64,000 nucleotides of DNA from Glandiceps talaboti (Eukaryota > Hemichordata > Enteropneusta > Spengelidae): NCBI RefSeq assembly GCF_964340395.1, contig NC_135571.1, positions 7,827,453 through 7,891,452 on the forward strand. The letters run 5' to 3'. A program made the position numbers and the translations under genes. Of the stretch, positions 35,201 through 54,584 are shown in pieces; within the stretch, counting starts at the first letter, position 1, and every line of letters begins with the position of its first letter. Below the pieces are notes generated by a model. It ran no database searches. It was not told where the DNA came from and saw nothing but the letters and a program-made list of their open reading frames with translations.

Positions 35201-38200
35201 ATCCACAGTATGCAATCACCTATTTTAACTGTATAAGCACTGATCATGAAATAATGTCTGTATATGTCTTTTTCAGTTGATGTCAGTTTCCGCATCCACT
35301 ATTTCTTGCGAGAATTCACAATTTTTGTGATTTTATTATTTTTTCTCAAGTACATAAAAAAGTTTAGGGTCAGCGTAAAAAACTAGGTGGGATCGGGTAA
35401 TTAGAACCAAACAATTTTTTTTTAAGTCTTAGGTGTATCTTGTGCTGTATCTAACATAAAATTCTGATATCGTGATTTTGTAATTTTTTCTCAAATATGT
35501 AAAAAAAAAAAATGTTTAGGGTCGGCGTGAAAAACTAGGTGTGGTTCGGTAACCAGAAACAAACAATTTTTTTAGGTGTGATATCAAACTAAAAAGTATC
35601 ATACTACTACACCAAAATGTACTTTTGTGGTTACGCGTAAAACTGTTATGATCATTAGATAATTCCCTACATATTTTGACATAACCTTCTGATATAACGT
35701 TAACTTTTTTTTTCTAGTTGGGACGAGATGGCCTTGTATGATCTGCCAGCATCAATCAACTTTGCATTGAATGTCAGTAAACAAGAACAATTATACTACG
35801 TTGGTCACTCACAGGGCACACTCATTGCATTTGCTCAACTGTCCAGAGATCCAGAATTTGCTAAAAAGGTCAGAGTTCAAACTAAGCCAATCAATTTCCA
35901 GAATTTGCTAGTCTTGGTTACCCAGACTCTCACCACTGTGGGTTCTTTTACGAGACCACCCAGATGAAAGGCTGGGGAAACCACGTTTCAACTACCCCGC
36001 CCAGGAGATTCACAGTACATTCTTCCAAGTCATAAAAATGTGGTTACGAGGGCTGTTTGTTGTAATTTAGATGTATCAGTCACTTGAAAAGTAATAACTT
36101 GTCGCGAAAGTACCTAAATTGTTTAGCCTACAATGTTGGACGTTAAGTATTCCCAGCATGCACTGCTCTAGAAGCTACTTCCTGTGCGGGTTAGTTGGAA
36201 TCTCATTTCACCAGACTCTTGCTTTGGGAGGTCTCGTAGGCAGAGCCCCTAGCAGCGAGAGTTTGGTAACCAAGACTAAACATTTGCTGTAAAGGTCATA
36301 GTTCATCTCTAAGCCAATCACAATGTGTGAATCATTTCAATTTCCAAAATTTGTGAAAAAGGTCAAAGTTCACCTCTAAGCCAATCCCAATGCAATTTCA
36401 ATTTCTAGAATTTGTTTAAGAGGTCAGAGTTCGTCTCTAAGCCAATCATAGTGTGCGAATCATTTCATTTTCCAAAAATTTGCTGACATAACATACTAGC
36501 ATGTTTACAGGATTAACATGTGTGAGTAACTATGGCGTTGCTGGTGTGCTTAGACCAATTTATTTACATTTTTTTTGCAGATCAAAACATTTTTTGCGTT
36601 AGGACCAGTAACAACCGCGGGGAGTGTGATCAGTCCAATTAGATTCCTTGCAGAATTTAGTCCAGAAATACAGGTAAAAAAAGAAATACAAAGAATATCT
36701 AGGCATAGATTTACTTGTGGTAAATGTGATGTCATCACCAGAGGTTTACCCATAAAGCCTACCCAAGGTTTGCCTCATGTAGCGTAACATGTGTATATTG
36801 ACATAATGATTCATTGGAATGAGGACAGTCTGACTGGTTGCCATGGGTAAAGGGACTACACTCTGTAATCGACCAGGCTATTGGGTGAAATTTTCAATAT
36901 GTTATTATCAGCTTTGACAATATAATCACGACAAGCAGAGAATATGAGGGCTATGTGGTACGACCAGCTAACAATGTATCTCAACAGTGCAGTAAACAGG
37001 GTATTGCATGAGCAACCTTTATCTTTATCGTTACACCTGGGTGCATACACCATTTAAGTGTCCTTGACATAATCAGTGTGCTAGGGAACAACCCAGTTAT
37101 GCCCTATTATCAGGGTTTGGTTGGGCTAATTAATGCGACCACAAATGTTGCCAGTGTACACAATGTAATCACAACTTACAAATTATTGTATCCACATATA
37201 GTTTTAAACATCCTCAATCAACTCCTAAGTTCAGTTTGATCACTGCTGACATAAAAAGAGATTTGTTTGGGCCATAAATGGGGAAATGACTGATATGCAT
37301 GTTATCATAAGGTTGCTAAATTGCCTGAGTAAATATGAGTTGGTTTAATTCTAAGATAAGACAGGTGGGCTTGAATACCATTCTTTTAGAGGAGTGGTTT
37401 CCTGATGTGTACCCATGTTTATAGAAGTCAGCTTTCAAGTCAGGCAGTCATTAAAGCTTTGATCTTAACCCAATGTCAAATAAAAAGTTATATACCTAAA
37501 GACGCTGTTCAAGTGTCTACACCCATGTCAGCTGTCAAGTCAGACAGTCATTAAGGTTTGATCTTAACCTTCGTATTCAACATCAAATAACAAGTTTTAT
37601 ACCTAAAGACACCGTTCAAGCGTCTACACCCACATTGTTAGAGGCAAGGTTTTGATTAAGACTATTATTACATATGTATCAGAGATTACTTGCACTGATG
37701 CACTCGCACACTAATGATATTTGCACTGCAATATCAAAAACATTATTGCATAAGTGTTTGCAAATGACTTGCAAATGAGGACAACAATTGTTCATTCTCA
37801 GTACACAAAATCGAGTGATAGCATGGTGTCATTTTTACGGAAATTTGGTGTTTTAGATAAACATAACAGAACCCCATGCTGCACAAGTTCCAGTGTGGGC
37901 ACTCAGGGGTATTTGCACTCATGCTTGCAGTGTTTTCTGCTGTAGTTTTGCAAGCTACACTCGTGAAAGTACGCAAGAGCACTGCAAGTACTCATGCAAA
38001 TACCCAGGGTACACCACACTTGCACTCTTGCCGCCACGTGGTTCTGTCATATAACGTTTGACCTCGACCTTCATCTTTACGTTTGTAGTGAAAAGGCAAG
38101 AGATATATTGTGAAATTTTGGAAACCCCAATTAACTGCACATTAGTATTTGGGGCTATGTTTTCAAACACAGAAGATTTGTTTTAATAATTGTTTTTCTT

Positions 38201-38398
38201 CATTTTTAGTTACTGTTCAAACTCTTTGGAGTTAGAGATTTCCTTCCAAGTAATGCCATAATAGACTGGTTAGCAGAAGATGTTTGTAGTGAACAGGCAA
38301 AGATATACTGTGAAAATTTCATCTTTATTTTGTGTGGCTGGGACGCTAAACAGCTCAATCAGGTAAACTGTAATGACTAAGGTTGATTGATTGATTGG

Positions 38399-38432
<34 letters not shown>

Positions 38433-40303
38433 TCACTGGCCTGTATCATGTAAAGTATGATAATATCGGAATATTGACCCAAATTCACAAATAGGGGGTA
38501 ATATTTGACTAACTATCTGAGTCATATATATTTTAAGATGATCTCTGGTTAATAACCAAATGTATTGATTTTTTTTTCAGTCTCGCTTGCCAGTATATTT
38601 TACTCATACTCCTGCAGGAACATCTGTCCAAAACATTGTACACTACGCACAGGTAGGATTGCCTTCCCGTTATCCGTATGACATCACTTCCTGTTATGTA
38701 TATGACATCACTTCCTGTTATGTATATGACATCACTTCTTGTTATGTGTATGACATCACTCACTGTTATGTGTATGACGTCACTCGCTGTTATGTGTATG
38801 ACATCACTCACTTTTATGTGTATGACATCACTCACTTTTATGTGTATGACATCACTTCTTGTTATGTGCATGACATCACTTGCTGTTATGTGTATGACAT
38901 CACTCACTGTTATGTGTATGACATCACTTCTTGTTATGTGCATGACATCACTTGCTGTTATGTGTATGACATCACTCACTGTTATGTGTATGACATCACT
39001 TCTTGTTATGTGCATGACATCACTTGCTGTTATGTGTATGACATCACTCACTGTTATGTGTATGACATCACTTCTTGTTATGTGCATGACATCACTTCCT
39101 GTTATGTATATGACATCACTTCCTGTTATGTATATGACATCACTTCTTGTTATGTGCATGACATCACTCGCTGTTATGTGCATGACATCACTCGCTGTTA
39201 TGTGCATGACATCACTCACTTTTATGTGTATGACATCACTTCTTATGTGCATGACATCACTCGCTGTTATGTGCATGACATCACTCGCTGTTATGTGCAT
39301 GACATCACTCGCTGTTATGTGCATGACATCACTCACTTTTATGTGTATGACATCACTTGTTGTTATGTGTATGACATAACTCACTGTTATGTGCATGACA
39401 TCACTCACTTTTATGTGTATGACATCACTCACTGTTATGTGTATGACATCACTCACTGTTATGTGTATGACATCACTTCTTGTCATGTGTATGACATAAC
39501 TCACTGTTATGTGTATGACATAACTCACTGTTATGTGTATGACATAACTCACTGTTATGTATTGTTGTTGTACCTCCATAAAATATTTTTATATTTTTGT
39601 CACGATATGCCTGCATGCTTTGATTTAATAACATCCCATATTTTATATTTTTATAACATGTATTAGTTAGTACAGTCTCATGAATATTGCTGTAGATAAC
39701 AAGAAATTGTTAATTTTCTCACTAAATGTTTGTTGTTTATTTTTCTTCAGATGATTAAATCTAACCAGTTTCAGATGTATGACTATGGTTCCCCAAATCT
39801 TAACCAGTTGCATTATAATCAGGTAAGAAATCCGACATGTCAAATATCTTGTCTTCTGTACAGGTGATGGTTAAAGGGGTACAGTTTGTAACTTTATGGT
39901 CTAGCCATTTCTTACTTATAAGGCCAAAAAATAAAAATAAACTTTGGTATCAAACTTTATGCTCAATGTTATTTTTACAGACTTCACAAACGTGAGGATT
40001 CACAAGTAATGAATTCATGTACCAAATTCCGTTTATCTATTTCAGACGACCCCACCCCTTTACTTTGCTGAAAACATCACTACACCCACCGGACTCTACT
40101 GGGGAGATCAGGACTGGTTGGCTGATCCCACCGATGTCCGGGGACTAATCCCCAAGATAAAGCAAGTACTAGTTGTCAACGATGAAATCCATGAATACGA
40201 TCATCTAGACTTCATTTGGGCAATGAATGCCAGACAAGTGGTTTATGAAAAAATTATCAACTACATTCAAAAACTAGAAACCAGTGTAAAATTGGTGCAT
40301 TGA
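32136..40303 (+). CDS. LIPA: Lysosomal/gastric-type acid lipase (LIPA family), complete
   Basis: Exons: 32136-32255, 34584-34900, 35718-35868, 36581-36673, 38210-38362, 38581-38652, 39751-39822, 40046-40303. Product 411 aa (human LIPA 399). LIPA hydrolyses cholesteryl esters and triacylglycerols in lysosomes. Seen: a signal peptide of about 23 residues (core FLLFLALA), the oxyanion-region motif FLQHGLL, nucleophile Ser177 in GHSQG, probable catalytic Asp349 in GDQDWLAD, and His379 in YDHLDF. NQT, NVS and NIT are possible N-glycosylation sites. [18 protein letters not shown] and [11 protein letters not shown] are near-exact family matches. The ATG has a good context (CTACGATGG). All junctions are GT-AG and in phase. 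The gene could be co-orthologous to several vertebrate acid lipases; the lysosomal assignment rests on the family and the upstream CLEAR-like sites. Confidence 0.94.
32256..34583. other. LIPA intron 1
   Basis: 2.3 kb. Contains a 33-bp palindrome at 32625-32657 and a short triplicated CAATATGGCCGCTGAATT-like stretch at about 34230-34280. The 119-codon ORF at 33502-33861 has no recognisable motif. Confidence 0.6.
32625..32657. repeat. Perfect 16-bp palindrome with GATA sites
   Basis: Arm CACAGATAAGTAACAC, one-base spacer, then its exact reverse complement. Each arm carries AGATAA, a GATA-factor core, and another copy of the arm sequence lies just upstream at about 32602-32617. Confidence 0.85.
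34584..34900 (+). CDS. LIPA: LIPA coding exon 2
   Basis: Acceptor TTTTTTTCAG|ACCCAG, donor GGAG|GTAAGA. Encodes residues 41-145, including [28 protein letters not shown] and [20 protein letters not shown]. Confidence 0.95.
34901..35717. other. LIPA intron 2
   Basis: Contains at 35274-35577 part of the AGGTCT-end MITE family in two partial tandem pieces (GTTTAGGGTCRGCGTRAAAA twice), with the same right flank as the copy at 47678-48062. Confidence 0.65.
35718..35868 (+). CDS. LIPA: LIPA coding exon 3 (nucleophile Ser)
   Basis: Encodes residues 146-196 with YDLPASINF and YYVGHSQGT. Donor AAAAAG|GTCAGA. The 18 exon bases before the donor plus about 25 bases after it recur downstream in the intron. 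Confidence 0.95.
35851..36490. repeat. Tandem copies of the LIPA exon 3 donor junction
   Basis: The unit CCAGAATTTGCTAAAAAG|GT followed by CAGAGTTCAAACTAAGCCAA recurs with donors at 36294/36295, 36361/36362 and 36422/36423, plus partial ends at 35898 and 36471. Spacing is 61-67 bp once the inserted MITE is removed. All three extra complete units keep a GT donor. Confidence 0.85.
35909..36278. mobile_element. MITE, TAG...CTA ends, 9-bp target duplication
   Basis: 370 bp. The left end TAGTCTTGGTTACC equals the reverse complement of the right end, and CAGACTCTC / GAGAGTTTG continues the pairing. It is flanked by AGAATTTGC and AACATTTGC (7 of 9 alike). No coding capacity. Confidence 0.8.
36581..36673 (+). 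CDS. LIPA: LIPA coding exon 4
   Basis: Encodes [20 protein letters not shown] and [18 protein letters not shown] is a family hallmark. 31 codons, phase 0 at both ends. Confidence 0.93.
37072..37290. repeat. Dispersed repeat, paired with 44405-44690 (inverted)
   Basis: CTAGGGAACAACCCAGTTAT, CAAATGTTGCCAGTGTACAC and GGCCATAAATGGGGAAAT occur inverted at 44405-44690. Confidence 0.75.
37655..38060. repeat. Dispersed ~400-bp repeat with internal hairpin
   Basis: Matches 41575-41975 throughout. GGGTATTTGCACTCATGCTT and GCAAGTACTCATGCAAATAC-CC form an inverted pair around a short loop. A third fragment lies at 41135-41220. Confidence 0.75.
38210..38362 (+). CDS. LIPA: LIPA coding exon 5
   Basis: Encodes [20 protein letters not shown] and the cap region ending [13 protein letters not shown]. 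Bases 38282-38319 have a diverged copy 201 bp upstream in intron 4 (38081-38119). Confidence 0.93.
38581..38652 (+). CDS. LIPA: LIPA coding exon 6
   Basis: Encodes [24 protein letters not shown]. The donor CAG|GTAGGA is followed at once by the 24-bp minisatellite, which stays open in this frame. Confidence 0.94.
38664..39560. repeat. 24-bp minisatellite in LIPA intron 6, about 37 units
   Basis: The unit reads ATGACATCACTCACTG-TTATGTGT with variants TTCCTG, TTCTTG and CGCTG. The period is a multiple of three and no unit makes a stop in the exon 6 frame, so the array reads as an octapeptide repeat (CYVYDITS-like) to a stop near 39664. Each unit has TGACATCA; one has TGACGTCA (38776-38783). Confidence 0.97.
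39751..39822 (+). CDS. LIPA: LIPA coding exon 7
   Basis: Encodes [24 protein letters not shown], matching the FDWGSSAKNYFHYNQ region of human LIPA. Confidence 0.93.
40046..40303 (+). CDS. LIPA: LIPA coding exon 8 (catalytic Asp and His) and stop
   Basis: Encodes 85 residues starting [14 protein letters not shown]. Contains GDQDWLAD and [10 protein letters not shown] and ends KLVH with stop TGA at 40301. Confidence 0.95.
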   Translation, partial: TTPPLYFAENITTPTGLYWGDQDWLADPTDVRGLIPKIKQVLVVNDEIHEYDHLDFIWAMNARQVVYEKIINYIQKLETSVKLVH

Positions 40304-40317
40304 TTTTAGATTTTAGT

Positions 40318-40323
40318 AATAAA
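40318..40323 (+). terminator. LIPA: LIPA poly(A) signal candidate
   Basis: AATAAA 15 bases after the stop. A second AATAAA at 40782-40787 is a more usual distance away but lies inside a repeat element. Confidence 0.45.
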
Positions 40324-40489
40324 TGCCTTGCAATGCAACACAGTAGATAAGTAACCCCATGCACACAAATATAAAACACCCAACATCAGGTACAAAACAC
40401 CAACATTATTGTTTTTCACGTTACGATAAGCAACAAAGACTGCAACGCATGGCTTTTTGAATAATTAGTACTGCAACATACATATAAAT

Positions 40490-41102
40490 ACAGTGCTTCC
40501 AATCGAAGCATGAACGATGAAGCACTGCAACATATTGATACTGCAACATATTGATACTGTAACATATTGAAAGTACAACATATTGACATTGCAACATATC
40601 GACAGTGCAACATATCGACAGTGCAACATATCGATACTACAACATATCGACACTGCAATGTATTGATACTGCAACATATTGATACTGCAACATATTGATA
40701 CAGTACTGAATTTATTCTGATGCATTGAAGTACATTTACCTATTATATAGTTACAATATTGTGTACTCCACAGCAAAGTTGAATAAAATAACAGTTTATT
40801 TTTACAACAATGCTGAACGAGCATTTAATTATTCATTGTTGCGTGTAAGCCAAATCTGTTGGATGACGTCGTCATGGTTATACATACAGAATGATGTCTA
40901 AAGACAACAAACCTTGGTAACTGTACGATGTGCCAAGTTTGACATTTGTTATGATTGAAGTTATCAGTAATGACGCACACAATATTGCGACACTCCTTTG
41001 ATCTGACCGTACTAAATTTTGTACAAAGACGTATTCGTGCTTTGGTAATGTATCAATATGTTGCAGTACTTCATTGTTTATACTTCAAGTAGAAGCGCAG
41101 TA
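40490..41102. mobile_element. MITE with ~50-bp inverted ends and a minisatellite core
   Basis: The left end (GTGCTTCCAATCGAAGCATG, then CACTGCAACATATTGATAC) and the right end are inverted copies. Next to the left end ACTGCAACATATTGAT-like units repeat about ten times (40520-40705), and they are extensions of the terminal repeat itself. Confidence 0.75.
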
Positions 41103-41574
41103 ACACTGCAACACAAGTGTATTGCCACAGAGAGCACCATTTTCACTAGTGCAAATACCCCAAGTATATGCCACACTTGCAGTCTTGCATCGTACGGTTC
41201 TGTCATAATATTTTGTATAAATTGTACAAATAATATAAATGGCCATTTGTCTATGTTTGCTGTCTCCATAGTTATGCAGAACAAAAGACCCAGGCTAGCA
41301 CTTCTCAAACTTTGTGATTATTTGATAATTACTATCATAAATATTTTTTTTTAAATTGGAGACAGAATTATCTTGTATTTTGTACATTCTTAGTCTGTCT
41401 TGTGTCCTCATAAAATAACAATAGAGTCAATTGAAATATGCATAACAAAAGGGTTTATTGTTATGTTTCTTTAATTGATATTGTTTTCATGACACCATAG
41501 AAGGAACCCACTTCTCTACAAAGGTGTATGTAGAACATAGTACTCTATGTAAGCCTGGAGAGAACCATATTAAT

Positions 41575-41975
41575 TATCACATATAATGTACTAGAGATTG
41601 CTTGAACTGGTGCATGTTCATACTGTGCACTGCAGTGCAATACTGAAAACATTGCATACCTGCATGCAAATGATATGCAAATGATATGTAAATGAGGGCA
41701 CAATGAATAATTTCTTCTACACAAAAGGATGTTTTCTCATCGTGTCATTGTTACGAAAATTTGTTGTTTTGGATAAACATATGTAATAATTACAGAAGTC
41801 CATGCCACGTGATTGCCAGATACTCAGGAGTATTTGTACTCATGCTTGCAGTGTTTTCTACAGCACGTTCACGAGCGTACGTACTGCTGCAGAGAATACT
41901 GCAAACACTCATGCAAATACCCCCAGTATGCCAGACTTGTACTCATGTATCATGAGAGTTCTGTCATATTATATT
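41575..41975. repeat. Dispersed ~400-bp repeat, second copy
   Basis: Same family and orientation as 37655-38060. Contains the CTCATGCTTGCAGTGTTTTC hairpin core. Confidence 0.75.
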
Positions 41976-42409
41976 ATAGGATGGATTCCACAAACCCTTG
42001 TGTCTCCCTCAGTGATACTTACATTTCACATGTATGTTATTTCATGTTTGTTATTTCATGTTTGTTATTTCATGTTTAGTTATGTTTTGTTGTTACACGG
42101 TACTTTCTATCGTTTAATGCTTTAAATTTTCTGGCTCATTAATTTTAGGAAATGTGAATTTTATGACAGTGAATGCCTTCAAAGATTCTTCAAGTTTTAG
42201 ATAATTGTTGAACAGCACAGAGTGGCTTTGTGTTTTAGAGAATCAATATAGATATATTATATATAAATTGGATATAGGGCATACAGAGGACTGTCCAATT
42301 GTATATCACAGGAGATGATGCCAAAAGGGCAGATAGTATCACTTGTATGATGAAATACTGACAGCATTTTTTGACCAATTGTAGTACTGTGTATTGTATT
42401 TGTTATTTT

Positions 42410-42795
42410 GTAACACAGAGGGCGCTGTTCAGTACCCTCTCTGATTGCTAAGAGGGGCACTGTTCAGTATCCTCTCAGATTTGTGACACAGAGGGTGCTG
42501 TTCAGTACCATGTCAAATTTTTATCACAGGGGTGATGTTCAGTGCGCGGTCCATTTTGTCACACACAGAGAAGGTTGTGTAATACACCTGTCTGAATACA
42601 CCACCATTTCTTCTCAATGTATTGAGAAATAGGAGTAACTAAATGATTTTGTGACATAGAGGGCATTGTCCCTGTCTGGGTACAAGATAATTTTACTCTC
42701 GATCTACTGAGTGATAGCAGGAATAATTTCAAGACAGTAGACCAACTTGTAATTTCTGATTTTGTACACTGGGGGCGCTGTTCAGTTCTGATGAC
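42410..42795. repeat. Degenerate ~60-bp repeat with GGGCGCTGTTCAG cores
   Basis: CACAGAGGGCGCTGTTCAGT-like cores recur about five times. The core resembles the 3' half of a CTCF motif but the 5' half does not match. Confidence 0.7.
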
Positions 42796-43296
42796 TTAGA
42801 AAACTAAGTTCTTTCAAATATGATCAAAAATAGAGAGAGAAAATTATAAGAAATGTAAAGATTGTATGTAGTGCCTTATACTTATAGGAGAGGAAATGTG
42901 ACAGTTTTTGGTCAATTTATGTATTTAGTTGAAACTTTTCTATCAGAAAATTGAATCCCCAAAGATTGTTTTATTTCCTAGCTTTTAGTACCTCAGTAAT
43001 GTAGAGGTTACAATTTTATTAAATTTATGCATGCATGAGTAAAATTTTGGAGGAAATCTTGATAAACAGGGAACTCAGGTAGACTATTACTGGGGTGAAA
43101 ATATCTAAAAAATCTCAGCGTTGACAGTAATTTTGAAGTGTTACTTTTACATTGATGAAATCTTTATACACTTTCAAGTTTGCCAGTATTTTTGAAATAT
43201 AATTTCCACCGTTTGTCATTTCATTATATACGGGTCTTTTATGAAAGTTTTTCACAACAAACAGAGGTTGTATCAGCTTGTCAAATTCACGTTATT

Positions 43297-43445
43297 ACCA
43301 GGTGTTCAAAGTTACCAGGTGTTCAAAGTTACCAGGTGCTCAAAGTTACCAGGTGCTCAAAGTTACCAGGTGTTCAAAGTTACCAGGTGCTCAAAATTAC
43401 CAGGTGCTCAAAATTACCAGGTGCTCAAAGTACCAGGTGCTCAAT
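43297..43445. repeat. 16-bp minisatellite plus (TTTC)n
   Basis: TTACCAGGTGTTCAAAG / TTACCAGGTGCTCAAAG repeated about nine times, followed by a short CTTT run to 43475. Confidence 0.95.
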
Positions 43446-43553
43446 GTTTTCTTTCTTTCTTTCTTTCTTTCTTTGTTGTTATCGACTGGAAGATGCATCA
43501 TTGAGGGCGCTACACTGATTGTTCTCATTTCAACTTTACAGTACTCAACAACC

Positions 43554-43660
43554 TAGTGTGTAAGGTACGCCGTGACGGGGCGCCCTCAAACATCGGCCAA
43601 CCCCTGTTCTGTGAGAGGAGGCCGGTGAGGGCAAAACGTCACGACGTATCTTACAGTCTA
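43554..43660. mobile_element. 107-bp MITE, TAG...CTA ends, exact 9-bp target duplication
   Basis: Flanked by TCAACAACC on both sides. Ends start TAGTGTGTAAGGTACGCCGT and, inverted, TAGACTGTAAGATACGTCGT; the inverted pairing runs about 35 bp. A half copy is at 53594-53645. The exact duplication suggests a fairly recent insertion. Confidence 0.9.
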
Positions 43661-44386
43661 TCAACAACCAAACTTTAGTAATAATCCATATTGTGTGTTT
43701 ATCTGTCTTAATCTGTCATGATCTCAACTGATTTGAATACAGCTTCGTGATTGGCTAATCCACCTGTCCACACCTTGCCAATGTTTACATAGATTACTGG
43801 TATTTACAATTTGGTGGATTATCAATATTCATAGCTGGGGTTGTTAACTTGGTATAAAATCACGTTTCTGTCTCCATTTCAATATAAAAAGATCAGGACC
43901 ACGCATGCATGTGACAACAAATAATAGAGCGCCCTCAACACATATTTCAGTCCATTTTTGTTATATTTAATTTCAAGAACACTTTAAAAGACTTTAGATT
44001 TTTAGATGACTTTTTTTTTTAAGTTAAAGGTACATTTTTGTTATCTCTCACTTCTTTACCAACTTTCAGAACTTTATTCTCTCCTATTTATTTCTTGTTA
44101 TTAGTATTTTATTTAATAATGATGTAAGTTTTTGATATTTTATTTTTTTCCCTCTCCTGGTTTTCATTTGTATACATTCAGATAATGTAGTGTGATGGAA
44201 ATAAATAAATGACATTTACAAATTAAATCAGTTTCATGGTTGCAGTTATTCCCATGAATTGTGACATTATAAAACCACTCCATTAAAAGAATGGTATTGA
44301 ACCCCCTTCCCCCTCTTATCTTAATCAACTCATATATACCCAGGCAATTTAACAACCTTATGATAACATGCATATCAGTCATTCAT

Positions 44387-44411
44387 CCCCCCCCCCCCCC
44401 CCCCCCCCCCC
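44387..44411. repeat. Poly-C run (~25 bp)
   Basis: Uninterrupted C run. A poly-G run of similar kind is at 46055-46077 in PYROXD1 intron 1. Confidence 0.9.
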
Positions 44412-44690
44412 GATTTCCCCATTTATGGCCAAACAAATCTCTTCTTATGTCAACAGTGCTCAAAACTGAAGTTAGAGCCAGGATTTGATTGAGGATGTTT
44501 GAAACTATATGTGGACACAATAATCTGTAAGCTGTGATTAATTAGTGTACATTGGCAACATTTGTGGTCCGCATTAATTAGCTCCACCAAACCCTGATAA
44601 CAGGGTTACTGGTCCATTAATTAGCCCCATCAAACCCGGATAACAGGGCATAGCACAGTTGTTCCCTAGTCACTGATTATGTGATGAAAT
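44405..44690. repeat. Dispersed repeat, inverted copy of 37072-37290
   Basis: Reads inverted to the copy in LIPA intron 4. The segment ATTAATTAGC...AACAGGG is doubled here. Confidence 0.72.
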
Positions 44691-44899
44691 TCCCAAACAT
44701 TATATTACAGTAACCATGGTTACCACAGGATTTCAGGATACTCTAGGCAAATTGTGTTAGTCATTTTATTACACTTTGAAGGTATCCGCAATAGAATGCA
44801 CAAATGTGGGCCTTAATTCTGATTGCACTAACTTTCAGAAAGGCACAAAAATCACAAACAAACTACTTTCGTAACATCCATACTATCAATACTACAGTG

Positions 44900-45205
44900 G
44901 AAACCCAGGTTTCGTCTTACTGAGATTGGCACAAGCTAAAACTATTGTTGTTCTATGTGTTACTTTACACAAGTGGGTGACAGCAGTGCCTCTTTTGTGA
45001 ATCACCCTGTAATCAAGATAGTGTAAACACTGGAAGTTCTCAGAAAGTGTACACTACAAGATGATGGAAGTCATCAGAAATGCTACCCTACTGTGAGTAT
45101 AATGAAACTAACTTCCATTTAATAACATATCAACACTAGTTTTATTTTGTGTATGTCCGTCTTAATTAGCTGAAAGAGCAATTGCCGCTGTTGTACAAGG
45201 TTGAA
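44900..45205. mobile_element. MITE, 55619 family
   Basis: ACACAAGTGGGTGACAGCAG, ATCAAGATAGTGTAAACACT and TACCCTACTGTGAGTATAAT align in order with 55619-55953. Confidence 0.75.
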
Positions 45206-45449
45206 CACGGTGATCGTTCAATGTAAAAGCACTGTTAAAATTGGCAAACAATTTTGGGACTAATTAATAACCAAAAGAAAACATCATAAGGTTAAACTCG
45301 ACCAAAGCCGTTACTATGGAAACAATAACATTTCGTTGCAGCTCAGATTAGATCATAGACTCTCCACCAGTGGAGGGTGTATGATTAGATGAGAGCGGTC
45401 TGAAGATACGACGACGTGTTGACGATGTCGAGGCATAGGGAATTCCTTC

Positions 45450-45464
45450 TGACGTCACTTCCGG
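45450..45464 (+). promoter_or_regulatory. CRE-ETS composite upstream of PYROXD1
   Basis: TGACGTCACTTCCGG joins a perfect palindromic CRE (TGACGTCA) to an ETS/GABP core (ACTTCCGG), about 290 bp before the PYROXD1 ATG. Such pairs are typical of housekeeping promoters. Confidence 0.6.
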
Positions 45465-45754
45465 CTTCCCCCTTGCCCAATGTGTTGTGCAACAGTATGG
45501 CGTCCACTCGATCAGGCTGATGGCTTTACGATGTCTTTCTCATAATATTTCAAACTATAATACGTGATCACGACCTTGTACGACTGGTGTAGCATTGCTT
45601 ATTCTTATTTGATCTCTTAAAAGCTCTGATAAATTGTACACTTCGATAGCTGGGCAGTGGAAACTTGATCGTCTCTGAACTCTGACATAAACAATCTATG
45701 ATCATTGCCACATGAAAAAAAATCATTTTAAAGTGCAATAATAATCTGATAATA

Positions 45755-54387
<8,633 letters not shown>

Positions 54388-54471
54388 TTATTTTAATTTT
54401 GTTGTAAGATATTGATTTTTATTGCAATTTATGTGGACTTTATGTTGTATTTGAGGGAATATTTGTTTACT

Positions 54472-54477
54472 ATTAAA
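54472..54477 (+). terminator. PYROXD1: PYROXD1 poly(A) signal candidate
   Basis: ATTAAA about 85 bases after the stop; variant hexamer in an AT-rich 3' UTR. Confidence 0.4.
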
Positions 54478-54584
54478 ATGCTATAACCATGGCAACAATT
54501 GTGTCAAGACATAGATTTGTACGCTCATTTATTTCAGCTTACTAGTTTTCTTTTTACGAAAGGTTTTCAGTCATCAAATATACA

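Larger units (their letters stand above)
36674..38209. other. LIPA intron 4
   Basis: Carries two dispersed repeats (37072-37290 and 37655-38060) and, at 38081-38119, a partial copy of exon 5. Near 37440-37640 a ~115-bp segment (TCAGCTGTCAAGTCAGACAG-like) is duplicated. Confidence 0.6.
40304..45754. other. Intergenic interval LIPA-PYROXD1
   Basis: 5.4 kb of repeats and unique AT-rich DNA. No gene seen. The PYROXD1 promoter is probably within the last few hundred bases. Confidence 0.7.

Noticed and set aside
38533-39666. Overlapping ORFs of 348 (minus), 359 and 233 codons (plus)
   Set aside because: They are translations of the 24-bp minisatellite in several frames. Only the part over exon 6 is real coding sequence.
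42410-42795. A CTCF site cluster in the GGGCGCTGTTCAG repeat
   Set aside because: Only the 3' half of the motif matches (about 11 of 15 positions), weaker than at 54103-54152.
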